NCBI GenBank assembly: GCA_019671135.1
Contig: JAHRHY010000005.1
Span: 186,001 to 250,000, forward strand
Source: Linnemannia hyalina
Lineage: Eukaryota; Mortierellomycota; Mortierellomycetes; Mortierellales; Mortierellaceae
Length of the DNA stretch: 64,000 bases
Direction of reading: 5' to 3'
Positions 19,219-31,780 of this stretch are shown piece after piece. Position 1 is the stretch's first letter; each line of letters starts with the position of its first letter. The translations under genes were made by a program, and so were the position numbers. The notes beneath the pieces were generated by a model, which saw nothing but the letters and a program-made list of their open reading frames with translations, was not told where the DNA came from and did no database searches.

Positions 19219-19740
19219 TGTTTTTGATGGATGTTGGCTGGCTTGTGATGGATGTGTGAAGTGAAAAAGTAGAAGAGAAGGCAAGACGAAGCAGAAAAAG
19301 AAAGTGATAAAATAAGGTGAGACGAACAAGCTAACACGTTGAGGCAACTGATTGGGGACCACGGTGGTAAACAGCGACTTTATTAATGTGTCTTTGATGT
19401 GTGGCAAAAAAACAAACGTGGCAACAGGTTACGGCTACACGACCCCAGGACATACATTCACTATCACAAACACGACAGGATCAAAGGTGGAAGGAAGCAA
19501 GCTCGTTTTCGTGGCAAAAGAGGGGAGCGGGACTGAGAGGCGGAGTGGCGGTGGGTCTAGAACGGATTCGTGGTTCGGTCTCTACTTTACCCTTTCATCA
19601 TTACTTGCGCCCAATTGCACCAAACTCAATTCCACTACGAAATAATCATGTGCACCTTTTGCTTTTTTTTTTTCCTTTTTTTGAAGGACCTTTTACTCGT
19701 TTTCACTTTTCAACCTTCAGCACCTTTTCTCGCCCTCAGC
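19219..19740. promoter_or_regulatory. Divergent promoter of the F-box gene and the Cys/Q-rich gene
   Basis: No gene is seen. The right end is T/C-rich up to the ATG at 19741. Confidence 0.4.
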
Positions 19741-21128
19741 ATGGATGAAATACCATATGTGTGTAATGCCCACAAGATCGTTCAGGATTACAGCTTCATT
19801 CAGCAGAGTCAACAAACTCAACAAAGCCAACAAACTCAACAAAGTCAACAGAGTCAACAGAACCAACAAAGTCAACAAAGTCAACAGAGCCAACAGAGCC
19901 AACAGGGTCAACAACCCCATCCGAATGGCACCCGTCGATGGAGGCGAGAGGCTTGTAACTGCTTTAATTGCCCAGTTATGAACTACGACGATATCGACAG
20001 ACACCTCTGTGTCTACCACGAGACCTTCATGCGAGGCGACATCTTTCGAATGCGTTATCCGGACAGTCGCACTGCCCTTCTCACTAGTGACCATCCATCC
20101 GAGGTCCAGACGTTGCCCTCTCAGTGTCTCATTATCGATTACAATAAGTCAAGCTGGCATATCTTTGACAAATACGAGCTTAATGGTACGTGGCCTCCGT
20201 GACACCACCAACTACCTTGGACTTTTGGAAGAAAAAACGGGGGTTGTTATTGTGAACATTGCAAATCACTGCTAAGATCGCACTTATCCTTCCTCCCTCT
20301 AGAGTTGACCTGTGGCCTACCCGAGTCTATCAAAAGGAGTATCTTCCAGCACATCAGAGAATATTTTCTTTTCCTTGACAGCGACGACACCCACCGACCG
20401 ATAGAAGCGTTGATGGGGAGTCCATCCCTGTTTGCTGCCACATACCGCCAGAAGACGAGTCATGAAGGCTCGTACAATTCGTACAAGGCGAGGAGTTTTC
20501 AACAAGCATGCAGGCAGCCAGGATATCTCAATGTCAATCAATTCCAACCACTGGATGAGGCCATATCAGTCATGAGCAGGGAGGGTCAACAAGGTGGGTT
20601 ACTGAATGCGCTACTTTGATGAACCATGCCTTTTGATTTCTGTCGCTACGGTGTGCTTTCCGCTTACATTGTGACGTTACCTTGTACTGGCCCCAACTAA
20701 CAATAGTGGCGCGGAGCAGCCAAGCTGTGAAGGTGGGATACACACATGATCCCAGCGGGTTTTCCCCGATCATGTGTCCAGGAACCGAAGGGCAAAAAGT
20801 GTCATTCCCAGAGAAATCCCAGTGTGACTTCAGCGGGGCTATTCCGTACGTGGTGCTTTTGGCCGGCATCATGCATGAAATTATGGTCGCTCACCAATAC
20901 GATACTTGGTGTTCATGTAGATCCGACTACGGGAAAGGAGTGGTCCACAATCACATCTATTATTTTCAAGTCTTGCCTCAGACAAACACCAATAACAGCT
21001 ACAGCAACAGCAATGCACCGTTCGAGGAGGTGCATGGTATTCTAAGTCCAATCATCTATGAATGGATTAGCGCTCTTAGACTTATCGAATACCGTCTTCA
21101 CAACGAAGCTGTTTTCCACTCTCCTTAG
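19741..21128 (+). CDS. Unknown protein with S/Q repeats and a Cys-rich motif
   Basis: Three exons (19741-20185, 20303-20593, 20707-21128) give 385 residues. Residues about 21-60 are a low-complexity SQQ/TQQ/NQQ repeat. This is followed by a motif ACNCFNCP...HLCVYHETFMRGDIFRMRY, whose spaced Cys and His residues could bind a metal. Exons 2 and 3 encode a globular region with scattered cysteines (MCPGTEGQK, TWCSCRSDYGKG) and end in an acidic/aromatic tail. Introns have GTACGT/GTGGGT donors and TCTAG/AATAG acceptors. There is no signal peptide or membrane segment. An AATAAA follows at about 21149. I do not recognise the family; the neighbouring decayed copy of exon 1 shows that it is duplicating locally. 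Confidence 0.72.
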
Positions 21129-21245
21129 TTATGCTACGCTGTCTTTTCAATAAACGCCTTATTTCGCATGAGCCTCCTCTTGTGCAATATCTAATTTATA
21201 TGCACCCACTCACCCTAGAACCATTAACAACGGCATGTACTTTTC

Positions 21246-21553
21246 ATCTTACTCCCGTCGCCGACATGGCTGCAGTGCAAACAAAAGGGCACTCTCAATC
21301 AGTGCCGTAGCACCGACCCTTCTCAAGTGCATTGTCCCGACGTCAACATCAACCTCTGTCCTTATCATCAAACATACATGCAGGGTCGGGTGTTTCGGAT
21401 ACGTTACCAGGACTTCCAACTTGTTTTGATCGGCGAATCCAAGTCAAGGGCAGTATTCACAGAGCATGACGAGATGAAGAAATTGAATATTCATGGCCCA
21501 AAAGTGTTCTTGGAACATCGAAGCAGGAAGTCTGTTGTCCTCCGAAATTATGA
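21246..21553 (+). pseudogene. Decayed copy of exon 1 of the upstream Cys/Q-rich gene
   Basis: An open stretch reads QCKQKG...VHCPDVNINLCPYHQTYMQGRVFRIRYQDF and continues to YEFE. It is clearly related to the CNCFNCP...HLCVYHETFMRGDIFRMRY...YELN segment of the gene just upstream. Both copies stop being similar at the same codon, where a splice donor sits (AATG|GTACGT in the gene, GAGA|GTAAGT here), so the exon border is conserved. The Q repeat, a usable in-frame ATG and both downstream exons are missing. It is probably non-functional, though a new spliced gene cannot be excluded. Confidence 0.6.
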
Positions 21554-21753
21554 ATTCGAGAGTAAGTGGCCAAACCATCCTCTTTTCGCGCGTTGGTCGC
21601 TCACTTGCAGTATGGCAATTGTACAGTTTGCAAAAAAAAAAACCTCCCCCCGGTTGAGTGGACACAAACGTTGGAAGAAAGATGTCGAGGAGGGGTTAAA
21701 AGCAGAGGGTGGGGTGAAGGAGAGGACAACAAGACGCGATGTCTGAAAGGATA

Positions 21754-22081
21754 GCAGTTGAGGGTGTTCGTTGTCTTTTTGTATGCTTGTGCACAGACAG
21801 TGAGGTGAAGAGTATCAGCACGGTCAAAACATTTTAGTGCCGTTTTATGTGATCGGATGGGCAAGTGGTGATAAAAGGGAAGCAGTTAGTTTGTAGGAAG
21901 AATCCGTGTACGTCCACAATTTTCCTCTAGACAACAACATGGCTAACCCTACGGGCGAGCACTTGTTTTAAGTTGTTTCTCGTTAATCTGTTCCATGAAA
22001 TAGAGAGAAATAGGGTGCGCTCCATTGCACAAACCTGACAGGGTCTACCATGTATGAATTTGCAGACGTGTATGACTGGTC

Positions 22082-22125
<44 letters not shown>

Positions 22126-22383
22126 CCCAGAAAGAGGAAAAGAGGGTCAAGGGTTGTCGTTTTCCCTTCATGCGCTTAGCGTGCATTTGCTTTGTGCTCT
22201 CTTTTATCGGACCAACACATTTTTTGCAGGTTCGTTGCTTTATTAGGAATCCACGCTGCATTTTCTTTCTCACGCAAACACAACGGCACCACAACAACGA
22301 CATTTTTCCCTCTTCTTTTCTCTTCTCCACCCCCACACAACCACACTCACATCTACCCGCCTTCTTCACCAACAATAATAACG
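21754..22383. promoter_or_regulatory. Intergenic before the amidohydrolase gene, with a GT microsatellite
   Basis: The stretch contains an uninterrupted (GT)n at 22085-22123 (about 19 copies) and a C/A/T-rich leader at 22300-22383. No gene is seen. Confidence 0.6.
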
Positions 22384-24145
22384 ATGCAATTGAACCCCGG
22401 AAAGACCCTCCTTGAGGCGATCGACAAGGCTAACAGCGACCTGCGCGATCTTTCCCTCAAGATCCACAGCCACCCAGAACTGGGTTACAAGGAGTTCTAT
22501 GCCCACAAGACCGTGACGGATTTCATGGCCGAGCGAGGATTCCATGTTACTCGTCATGCCTGTGGGATTGAAACTGCTTTTGTAGCAGAATATATTCATC
22601 AGGGGAGTAACCCTGTGGACCCTTCGCCTCTTCGGTCTGTTGGTTTCTGTTCTGAGGTATTTACTGCTTGGTTGTGTTTGCAATCACCGCGTGAAATTGA
22701 TGGGAATATTTCGCTTCGCTTTTGCTAACCCAATGGTCTCCTTTTTTTTTGCGATGTGGAAAAGTACGATGCGTTGGCACTCGGTGGAAGCGGCGACAAG
22801 GTTGTCCTTGGGCAAGGATGTGGCCACAACTTGATCTGCACCGTAAGTAGCCTCCCACCGGATTCCCACTCCATAGGCCCTATCGCACTCCTTTTGTCTC
22901 CTTCGTGGTGTTCAAATAGTTCGCGTAACTAACATCCTTAGCAATATACGTTACCTCCCATTAGGCGGGAGTGACAGCAGCGTTAGGTGTAAAGGCTGCG
23001 ATGGAGAAGCACAACATTAGGGGCAGAGTGCGTCTCTTGGGCACCCCAGCAGAGGAGACATTAGGAGGCAAGCGGCCTATGTTGGAGAGGGGAGCGTTTG
23101 ATGGTTTGGACGCCTGTATGATGATCCATCCTGGTCAATTCGATGTTCTGTACCGTCAGCCTTTGGGTGTTGGGCGTCTTGAGATTGAGTACCGTGGCAA
23201 GGCTGCCCATGCCTCTGCTAGTCCCTGGGAAGGTAACCTTTGGAAGAAAGGGGGACGAGGGGAATGGGGAATGAATGTCTAGGTGTTGACCATGTTACAT
23301 TCTGATGACTAACTGACTGATCGCCTTACTTTTTCTTTCTTCTTTTAACCCTTTTCATGTTCAATTGATGCCGCGTAACAGGCATTAATGCGTTGGATGC
23401 AATTGCGATGGCGTACAATGCTATCGGCCAGCTCCGTCAACAGACCCTGCCAACGAACCGCATTCACTCCATCGTCACTAATGGCGGCCAGGCTGCCAAC
23501 AGTAAGTTGAAGGAAAATAATAACGGTTAACACCAGGATCGACTCAGGGGACACTCCACAGTCACATATACTCGATTTCTAATTGCACACACTAACCAAC
23601 GGTTTCGTTCAAATACATGTATCTAAATAGTCATCCCAGATGTCGCGTCAATGATCACGCAATACCGCGCAAACAAGAACGAAGACCTCAACAAACTGCA
23701 TGACCAACTCCTCGAGATCTTCGAGGCCGCCGCAGAGGCCACAGGATGCACCGTCACCGTCGAAAAGACAATGGAATACATGCCCCTCCACAACAACTCC
23801 ATCCTCTCTGACCGTTACGGAAAATACATGACATCCATGGGTGTCCACTACAACTCTCGTCAAGTCGACGAAACCACCCCTGCGGGATCGACTGATATGG
23901 GAAACGTCACCCATGCCCTGCCAGGGATCCATCCGGTTTTCAATATTGCGAGTTTGGAGGGGGTTCGGGAGCCGGGTCTGTCAACACATTCGTTGTTGTT
24001 TGCCGAGAGGTCTGGAACAGAATTGGCGCACAAGACGATGATCCGCGCGGCCAAGGCGCTTTCATTGACCGGGTTGGATGTCCTCTTGGATGGGGAGTTC
24101 ACCAAGCATGCTCGCGATGAGTTTGAGAAATCCAAGGAGCAGTAG
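22384..24145 (+). CDS. M20 family amidohydrolase, PM20D2/AbgB-like
   Basis: A zinc metallo-amidohydrolase of 417 residues. Exons: 22384-22656, 22765-22842, 22965-23232, 23382-23501, 23631-24145. Diagnostic segments are HSHPELGYKE near residue 30, SEYDAL made at the exon 1/2 junction, GCGHN at the end of exon 2 (metal ligand), TPAEE in exon 3 (general base Glu and ligand), and the dimerisation lid in exons 3-4 (GKAAHAS). The family hydrolyses amide bonds of N-acyl or dipeptide-like substrates; PM20D2 members cleave beta-alanyl-lysine-type dipeptides and AbgB cleaves p-aminobenzoyl-glutamate. The exact substrate is unknown. No signal peptide is present, so it is probably cytosolic. The segment after VAEY in exon 1 is unlike the family, which usually runs into a short Gly-rich turn. 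Confidence 0.9.
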
Positions 24146-27100
24146 GAACTCTACTGCTATTGTTGATGCTGTGTAGATAAGGAGGAGGAGCGTTTCCTGC
24201 AGAGCGAGAAAGGTATCGTTTGGGATCCCACAGTTATTCTCCGAGATATACATGTACTGTAGTCCTTGGAGAGCAATAAAAAATATTACTTTATCGATAC
24301 CGGAGATGAAGCCCCATTGCCCATGAACCGCCGTTTTGTTCCTGCACTTATATTTTTTTTTTTTTTTTGTTATTCACGGGAATTCAGGTGTGCATACATT
24401 GTTCTCGATGGACGCTCAGAAACTAATTTAAACACAAATGTCTGTGCCTCATTTGCTTGAGCGACATGAGCTGCCTATGTCTTTGCATTACACAACCGCG
24501 TCCAGTCTTAACAACCTACAGGTTCCCTGCAGATTCCATCTGCTTTCGTAGAGGCGTAAGGATAAGAATACAGGTGTCGACGGGATACCGATGCCATGAG
24601 AGCTCTTTATCTCATCTCTTGTGGTCACAAAGAGAAAGATTCGCAATAGGGACATGCATCGCCCAGTCGGAGCTGTATCCATGGTCGACGCCATTGGCGG
24701 GAGGTTGCAGGTCCTCGTACCTGTCATTATGAATGAGGTCCAGGCGGACGGACGGATGCGTCCGGAACACACATATTACGCCACTATCAAGTCCAGTCCA
24801 GTCCAGCCTCACAGTAAGAGTCTCCAGCCCAGTCCGCACCCACAGATAACAGACCAGATAAATGGACACTCCTTCCAGCTCCTCCTCCTCCGAGCAATTC
24901 ATCCAAAAGTGGGCGGACTTTTTTGTCGAGAGAGGAAAGAAAAGGGTTGCTGGAGTGGGACCGATTGGTTCCCATGAGCTTAATAGATTGCCTCTTTCCT
25001 TTCCTTCAACCATCACATTTTTCTTCCTCATGTCGAATCCCCGACCTCCAGAACTCCGTCCCCCTTCTCTTCACCCCTACCCACTCAAGGCGCCAAAATA
25101 ACAGACTTATTTCGTCAGGACTGGCTGTTTTGGCTTGGTCTCGAACCTTTGTCTACTTGAGTCTTCTGTGCAGATTGAGCGTACTGGATTAGAGGGCCGC
25201 TTCCTGAGAATGCTCATTGAAGGAAGGAGAGGGAAGAGCATAGGAAATAGTAGTCATGAGCAAGATCGGCAGTTTGAGATGCGATAGCAGCCAGACCAGG
25301 CCAGGACAAGGGCGCCAAGGGGTTTGCCGCTAGTCTCGCCTTTGATCCCAGAGAGTGCCCACTCGGATGTCTCCAAGCAGACCGCCTCTAGAATAAAGCA
25401 CCCACTTCCCTTTCCTCCCCCAATGTGGCTGATTCTCATGAAGAAGGGATTAATATGGGAATCAACTTCCTCACGTTTGTTTGTCTCACTGATATTTGTG
25501 TCTAAATTTGTATCTTGATGGTGCCTGAATAAAACCGGTATGAAAACAACACAAACGCATTCGTAATGTAATCAAGAAGAGAGTCGGGTACACACGAACA
25601 CACAGGTTAATTATAATTGCGTGTGGGAACGTGAACAGAGGGATAAGGAAAGAAAGGAAGAGACAGAGAGAGAGAGTCGAAAGTGCGGCAAAATGAACAA
25701 GGGAAACGACAAAGGAACAATAAAGCGTAGGGAGGGCGATTAGAATTCTATTGTTCATGAACCATAACGATAAGAAAAGAACATACAACACAGGCACCAA
25801 CAGTGTAACACTTAATTTACTCATTTGTTTGTCGCACAAAAGGGAAGACCCTTCTCTGCTCCCAGGGCAGGATACCCCCAACGCCTTTTTTGCCCTGATC
25901 TCGCCCTTTTCGGGCTACTTTCTCACAATCGTCGGTGGCGGGACTGGGTTGGCTAATTGCGAGAGAATAATGAGCCGCGGGATAGAAATAGCAAAGACAA
26001 TCTTCCTGGGGAAAAGAGATAGCAAAAGAGGAGTGCGGGGGTAGAGCAGGGATAGGGAGAGGGGATAGTATTAACCGTGGGAAGGTGACACTGGCCACAG
26101 CAATACTAGGAGCTACAGCGTGTAGGAATCGGCATTGACTGCCGTGAGGCATGATGGTAGAAAGCAAAAAGAACAGCCGCGTGACTGAAGAGGGTAAGGA
26201 GTGATGCAGTATGATGTGAATATGAATCAACAGCAGCGAGGAATAAGATATGTGTTCGGGTAGAGACATCCGTTGGTCAGCCATGCGACACAACGGATAA
26301 CGTATCCGTATATCTTTTCTTCGTCCCTTCAGAGCCTTCTTTATCCACGCTGCCAAAAGATGAAGAGAGATGGATCATCCATGACGCACATTAAGGACCT
26401 CTCTTTCCCTTCCCCCTCTCTCGCTTTTTACGATTTGATCGACAAATGGTGTATCGATCGCTTGAATTCATCCGTGTCCCCCATCGGCCACCGCCAACCA
26501 TTTTTGGAGGTTTGGAAATACAGCCAGCCGCCAGGCGGGGAAGAAAGAGAGTGTGAGTAGGAGACTGAGACATTGACAGACAGGATCAACCAAGCATAAG
26601 CCAGCTAAACCTCAGCTACCTCAGTCAACTTGGGGCCAGTAGAGAGCGATGGCGCTATCGACCTGCACATGACACTTGGGGGAGTTTCAGCGCAAGCCGG
26701 ATAAGAAAGAAAAGACCGCTAATGGAAGAGAAGAGAGATGAGAGAGGTTTTACTTGGCGCTGACTTTTTTTGGAGGAATTAAGGTCAAGCGATAGGTTCT
26801 CGTTCGGTCTTGGATTTGTGTTTTTTCATCCTCAGCTACAGCAGAAGCAGAACAAAAGAGCGAGGAGAAAAATGTGCGAATGCATATGAGGAAGAGTGAG
26901 AAAGGTAAAGAAGACGAAGGAAGAGAGAGAGCGAGCATGGCTGACGATCCGACTCGCTGAAATCGTCCCTGTGCGAATTACTTTGATCTCTCTTAGCTCC
27001 ATTTTGCCTTCTCTTCCTCCCATCCGCATGGATCTTCATTTTCTCTCATTTCCCTCATTTCTCTCGCGCTCTCTAACCCTCTCTAGCGCCGCAATATGAT

Positions 27101-27170
27101 CGCGATCTGATATCGTTGCCTTTTTAATAAATGTATCCCTTTCTCCTGGACTCAAAGAGACAAAGAGACA

Positions 27171-27243
27171 AACAAAACAAACAAACAAACAAACAAACAA
27201 ACAAACAAACAAACAAACAAACAAACAAACAAACAAACAAACA
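27171..27243. repeat. (ACAA)n microsatellite
   Basis: About 17 uninterrupted copies of the tetranucleotide within the gene-free stretch. Confidence 0.95.
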
Positions 27244-28814
27244 ATCGTCATACAGCAATTTTAACAAGCAGGGCTGCAGTAATAAAACAATGTGGAAGAG
27301 AGAGAGGAAAGACTATTTTGCCGCATGGACGGGAGCTGAATGTCCAACTCTCTTGAGCCCCCCCTTTTCAGGATTAGTACCATGAAGACAATGAGAAGGC
27401 TATTGTCCCAATCCAAATAGGCAATCATGTCCTCTTCTCTCTCCTTAAGTGTGAATGATTTCCCTATATTATTTTTAACTTGAATATGGGTCGCCTTTCC
27501 TTCGTTTCTTCTGTCAATGAGCCTTTCTTCTGTCTCTTCTTGGCTATGTAAAACGGCGTAGAAACGTGTAGTAATGGAAAAAGGTAGACATGTTTGGTGA
27601 CGAATACGGAAGAGCCCTGTCATCGTTTGTTTATTTGTTTGCTTGCTGTGTATCGTGGATGGGCACACAACACACACACACTGCGCAAATATTGTTTGCT
27701 CAACTCCACACACAATCGATATTAGGCTGCTATCCTGTACGCAATTGGAAGTATTTCATAAGCCAGTATACCGTACAATACAGGACGGACAGGGGCGGCC
27801 CTTGTACTACTCGTACTATGCGATATTAGTTGCAGGCCTAAAGGCGGACAAAATAAAACATAATACGAGACAGCATTGCATTGGATTTATTCTACAAGAA
27901 AAAGGGAAGGATTATGGTCAATAGTGGATAAAAATGACCACCCGATCAAAACAGACAAAAAAAAAGAAGAGAGAAACGAAACGGCTAAACAGGGGGTGTA
28001 GCTTGTCATGGTGACTTGATGGGAAAGAAGAAAGACAGGAGATAGGAGACTAGAGACAAGAGACAAGCGACAAGGAATAGATACTTGCATGGCATGGCCT
28101 TGTATCCGATTCGCTCCTGCTTGTTTTCATGAGATAGACCTTTTCTTCTTTTTTGCTAGCGTGGGCGTGAGAAGAGAAGCTAAGACAACAGAGTATGAGT
28201 GAATGGGATGAGATGCGTGCAGTGGCAGGATTGGGTCGATTGCCCGTTCTTCTTTTGCACGTTTAATGATCATGTTTAGCCCAAGGAGCCAAAAGAGAAA
28301 GAGAGAGAGTGGCGAATGGCAAGCGGCGAGATGGAACCCGATCCGGAATGGAGTGCAAGGGAAGAGAAGAGAGGGGAAGCAAGCATTGGACAGAAGGAAG
28401 GGTGACGAATGGACGAAGGAGCTGTCTTTCTCGGGTCTGTCTCCGTCTTGTCCAGCCAGTCATTTTCGAGGGTGTCTATTTTTTGTTTCTGAGGAAGGGC
28501 GAACAGGTCTTCTGCCTTCTGTATTCATTCACCCACAGTAATCCCCTTGCTTGGATTCAATTGTTATTTTTACATTACTCTAACAACAGTTCACCCGTTA
28601 GCCCTTTCTCCCTCTCTCTCTGTCGGAGTCTTGCCCCTTCCATATCCTCAGTCCACAAACACAAATTGGCCAAAGCAAACCCAAAAAGAAAAAAAAAGTT
28701 CATACATTACATATTTCAGTCGCAGCCATCATTGACCGTTGAGCACTTTCTCTCTTTCTCATCTTCTCTTCCACTCTTCCACTCTTACACCCTGACCCAT
28801 ACCCCCAGACAGGT

Positions 28815-29097
28815 CATATAAAAGGACCCCTGGCTCCCCTGCTTTATCGCCTTTTCTCTCTTTTTTTTTGTTTTTGTTTTCCCCTTCTCCTCGGTTATCC
28901 TACTTGTCCTTTGTCGATCCTCTTCCATCCTCTTCTCTCATCCTCACTCCGCCCTCCCCTTCACCCCCCCTTCCCTCCCGCTCTCTCTCCCTCCTTTCAC
29001 CTCCCATTCATACCCATCCCCCACTCATACCCTAAACACACACACACGACGCCTTCAATTCCCCAAGAACCCTAATACATACTCTTGTACATCCATC
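28815..29097 (+). promoter_or_regulatory. TATA box and CT-rich leader of the OPT gene
   Basis: CATATAAAAGG at 28815-28825 is followed by about 240 bases of almost pure pyrimidine and then CACACACA before the ATG. The layout matches a strong fungal core promoter with a long CT-rich 5' UTR. Confidence 0.6.
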
Positions 29098-31451
29098 ATG
29101 GAAAAAGAAGAGTACATTACCGAGCGCTTCGACGACGAAAAGGTCGAAGACATCTCGGCCGATTATGACCTCCAGGAGGAAGACGACTCACCCATCGAGG
29201 AAGTTCGTGTCACCATCCCCAGTACGTCTCTCGTTCTTTTCTTTTCTTTTTGCTCTCTTTTGCTTTGTTATGCTGCACAACATAACATAAACAAAACAAA
29301 TGAGCACAGTTGGATCGTGCACTCTGTCAACATCACTAACACATTGACCCACCCTCATCTCCTACAGACACTGATGACCCTTCAATGCCATGCAACACCT
29401 TCCGCATGTGGTTCCTCGGTCTCTTGTTCACTGCTGCCGTCTCCTTTGTCAACCAGTTCTTCTACCTCCGTCAAACCCAGATCTCGATCGGCTACTCTGT
29501 CGTCGCCCTGGTCTCTCTTCCCCTCGGCCACATGATGGCAAGGTTCCTTCCCACCCGCCAAATGAGCCTCTTTGGCTGGTCCTTCTCCCTCAACCCCGGT
29601 CCCTTCTCGATCAAAGAGCACATCTTGATCGGAACCATGACCGCCGTCAACACCTCGACTGCCTACGCCGTTGATATCGTCATCCTCCAGCACCTTTTCT
29701 ACGACGACAAGCAGCCCTTCATTGCCGGTCTTCTCCTCGTCTTCACCACTCAGGTCACCGGTTTCGCCCTTGCTGGTGCCCTCCGCAAATTCCTCATCCG
29801 TCCCGCCCATATGATTTGGCCCTCGACCCTCGTCACCGCCTCGCTCTTCCGCTCGCTCCACGCCAGCAGCAATGGCAGCGAAGACAATGGTCGCACTAGC
29901 CGCATGAGGTTCTTCTTGCTCGTCACCTTGGGCTCCTTCATCTACTACTGGCTCCCTGGCTACATCTTCCCTACTATCGGACTCCTCTCTTGGATCTGCT
30001 GGATCAACCCCGACAACGTTGTTCTCTCCCAATTGACCGGCTCGAACGGTCTCGGAATCGGAACCATTTCCCTCGACTGGTCCGCTGCTTCGTACTATGT
30101 CCAGCCCCTCGTCACCCCTTGGTTTGCCCAGGTCAACATCTTGATCGGTTTCATCCTCGTCGCTTGGGTCATGGTCCCTTGGGCCTACTACACCAACCTC
30201 TGGAACTCTAAGAACTACCCCATCCTCTCTGCTGGTTTGTTCTTGGAGGACGGTACACCCTATAACAAGTCCATGATCCTCGATAACAACGTCTTGTCGC
30301 CCGAGAAGTACCGCGAATACGGCCCCGTGCGCATGGATTCCTTCTTTGCCCTTACCTACGGAGTTGGTTTCGCCGGTTTGACGGCCACCGTTGTCCACGT
30401 TGTCCTCTACAATGGAAAGGAGATGGTTGCTCGCTGGAAGTCTGCCCGTGCCGAGAACGAGGATATCCACTCTCGCCTCATGCGCGTCTATCCCGAGGTC
30501 CCCGACTGGTGGTACATTTCCCTCTTTGTCATCTCGCTCGCCCTCTCGCTCTTCACCTGCCAGCAGTACAACTTTATGCCTTGGTGGGCCGTTCTCTTGG
30601 CCATGGCCATCGCCATCTTCTTTGTCCTCCCCGTCGGTATCGTCCAGGCCGTCACCAACCAGCAGCCCGGTCTCAACATTGTCACCGAGTACGTTATCGG
30701 TTACATGCTCCCCGGTCACGCCATCGCCAACGTCACCTTCAAGACCTACGGTTACATTGTCAACGTCCAGGCCCTGACCTTCACCGCCGATCTGAAGCTC
30801 GGTCACTACATGAAGATCCCCCCACGCATCATGTTCATGGCCCAGATCGTCTCCACCCTCATCTCCGGAGTCATCAACCTCGCGACCGCCACCTGGTTGA
30901 TCAACACCCGCCCCAACGTCTGCACCCCCGAGGGCAAACCTTTCACTTGCCGTTCCACCAACACCTTCTACTCGGCCTCCGTCATCTGGGGAGCCATCGG
31001 ACCCGCTCGTGTCTTTGGTAACGTCGACGGCGCTCTCTACTCGCCCGTCCAGTGGGGATTCCTCGTCGGAGCCATCCTCCCCGTCCCCTTCTGGCTCCTC
31101 TCCAAGAAGTTCCCCAACGTTACTTGGTTGAAGTACGTCCACTGGCCCGTGTTGCTGGCTGCCACCTCCAACATGCCCCCAGCCCTCCCTTACTTCTACA
31201 CCAACGGACTCTTCATCGGATTCGTCTTTGCCTTCCTCATCAGACGTTACAATTACGATTGGTGGGCCCGCTACAACTACCTCACCTCCGCAGCCTTGGA
31301 TACCGGTGTGGCCATTTGTGGTCTCGTTATCTTCTTTGCCATCCAATCCTGGGAAGGACCTGACTTCCCAGCCTGGTGGGGCAACCCTGCTGATGGAGTC
31401 ACCGATCACTGCCCTCATGGCGGTGCAAACTACTTCGGTCAAACTTATTAA
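29098..31451 (+). CDS. OPT-family oligopeptide transporter
   Basis: A plasma-membrane proton-coupled importer of small peptides (tetra- to pentapeptides or glutathione-like compounds). Exon 1 (29098-29221) codes for an acidic cytosolic head; exon 2 (29368-31451) codes for the rest, 735 residues in total. The junction makes TDDPSMPCNTFRMW, the segment that opens the first transmembrane helix in this family. Many hydrophobic helices follow, with family landmarks such as NQFFYLRQTQISIG, SLNPGPFSIKEH, NVVLSQLTGSNGLG and KLGHYMKIPPR. Length is in the normal 700-900 range. Codons in this gene are strongly C-ending, as in highly expressed genes of the same genome, and the CT-rich leader agrees with high expression. 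Confidence 0.95.
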
Positions 31452-31599
31452 GCCGCACACCTTCATATCCCATCGCATTTAACCCCGCATCCTTCACGAT
31501 CTATCTTACGATATAAAAAAATAATAAATTACAAACCAAAAAACAACAATAACCTGGATGCTCCATGGCGGTGTGTATGTGTATCTGGGTGAGACCGGG

Positions 31600-31780
31600 G
31601 GTCTTTCTTGGGTCGTCCCGCTGCTGCTTTGGTAGAGGGGATGTTTTCGCTGTTGGCGCGAAGGATGGGACTGACAGAAGATGCGGAGATGTTGAGCGCT
31701 TGTGAGACCTCCTTGGTTGTTGCTCCTGCAGCTACCATTCTCATTGCCTCGTTTGTGTTTTCTTGTGTTATGCGTGGCAT
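31600..31780 (-). pseudogene. N-terminal helix-turn-helix remnant of a Tc1/mariner-type transposase
   Basis: Read leftward from an ATG at 31780, the sequence has MPRITQENTNEAMRM, then AAGATTKEVSQALNIS (a helix-turn-helix) and ends in AAAGRPKK. This is the usual layout of the first DNA-binding half of Tc1-like transposases (PAIRED-like HTH then GRPK hook). After GRPKK the reading turns to low-complexity and no second HTH or DDE catalytic domain follows, so this is a fragment. It starts about 150 bases beyond the end of the OPT gene. Confidence 0.55.

Larger units (their letters stand above)
24146..29097. other. Long gene-free stretch upstream of the OPT transporter
   Basis: In about 4.95 kb I find no ORF with a recognisable domain, plausible codon pattern or consistent splice set on either strand. 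The 3' UTR of the amidohydrolase gene ends near 24285 (AATAAA). Landmarks are an (ACAA)n microsatellite at 27171-27243 and a strongly CT-rich strip with a TATA box at the right end. A non-coding transcript or a long regulatory region cannot be excluded. Confidence 0.5.

Noticed and set aside
25817..26356. A 179-codon minus-strand frame in the gene-free stretch.
   Set aside because: Low-complexity Ser/Pro/His/Ile composition from pyrimidine-rich DNA, no domain and no conserved motif.
27171..27243. The (ACAA)n tract considered as part of a CRISPR-like or telomere-like array.
   Set aside because: There are no spacers and the unit is a plain tetranucleotide; it is a microsatellite.
29382..31478. 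A 698-codon open frame on the minus strand opposite the OPT gene.
   Set aside because: It is rich in Gly, Asp, Glu and Val in the way expected of the antisense of a C-ending, hydrophobic coding sequence; the plus strand carries clear OPT motifs.
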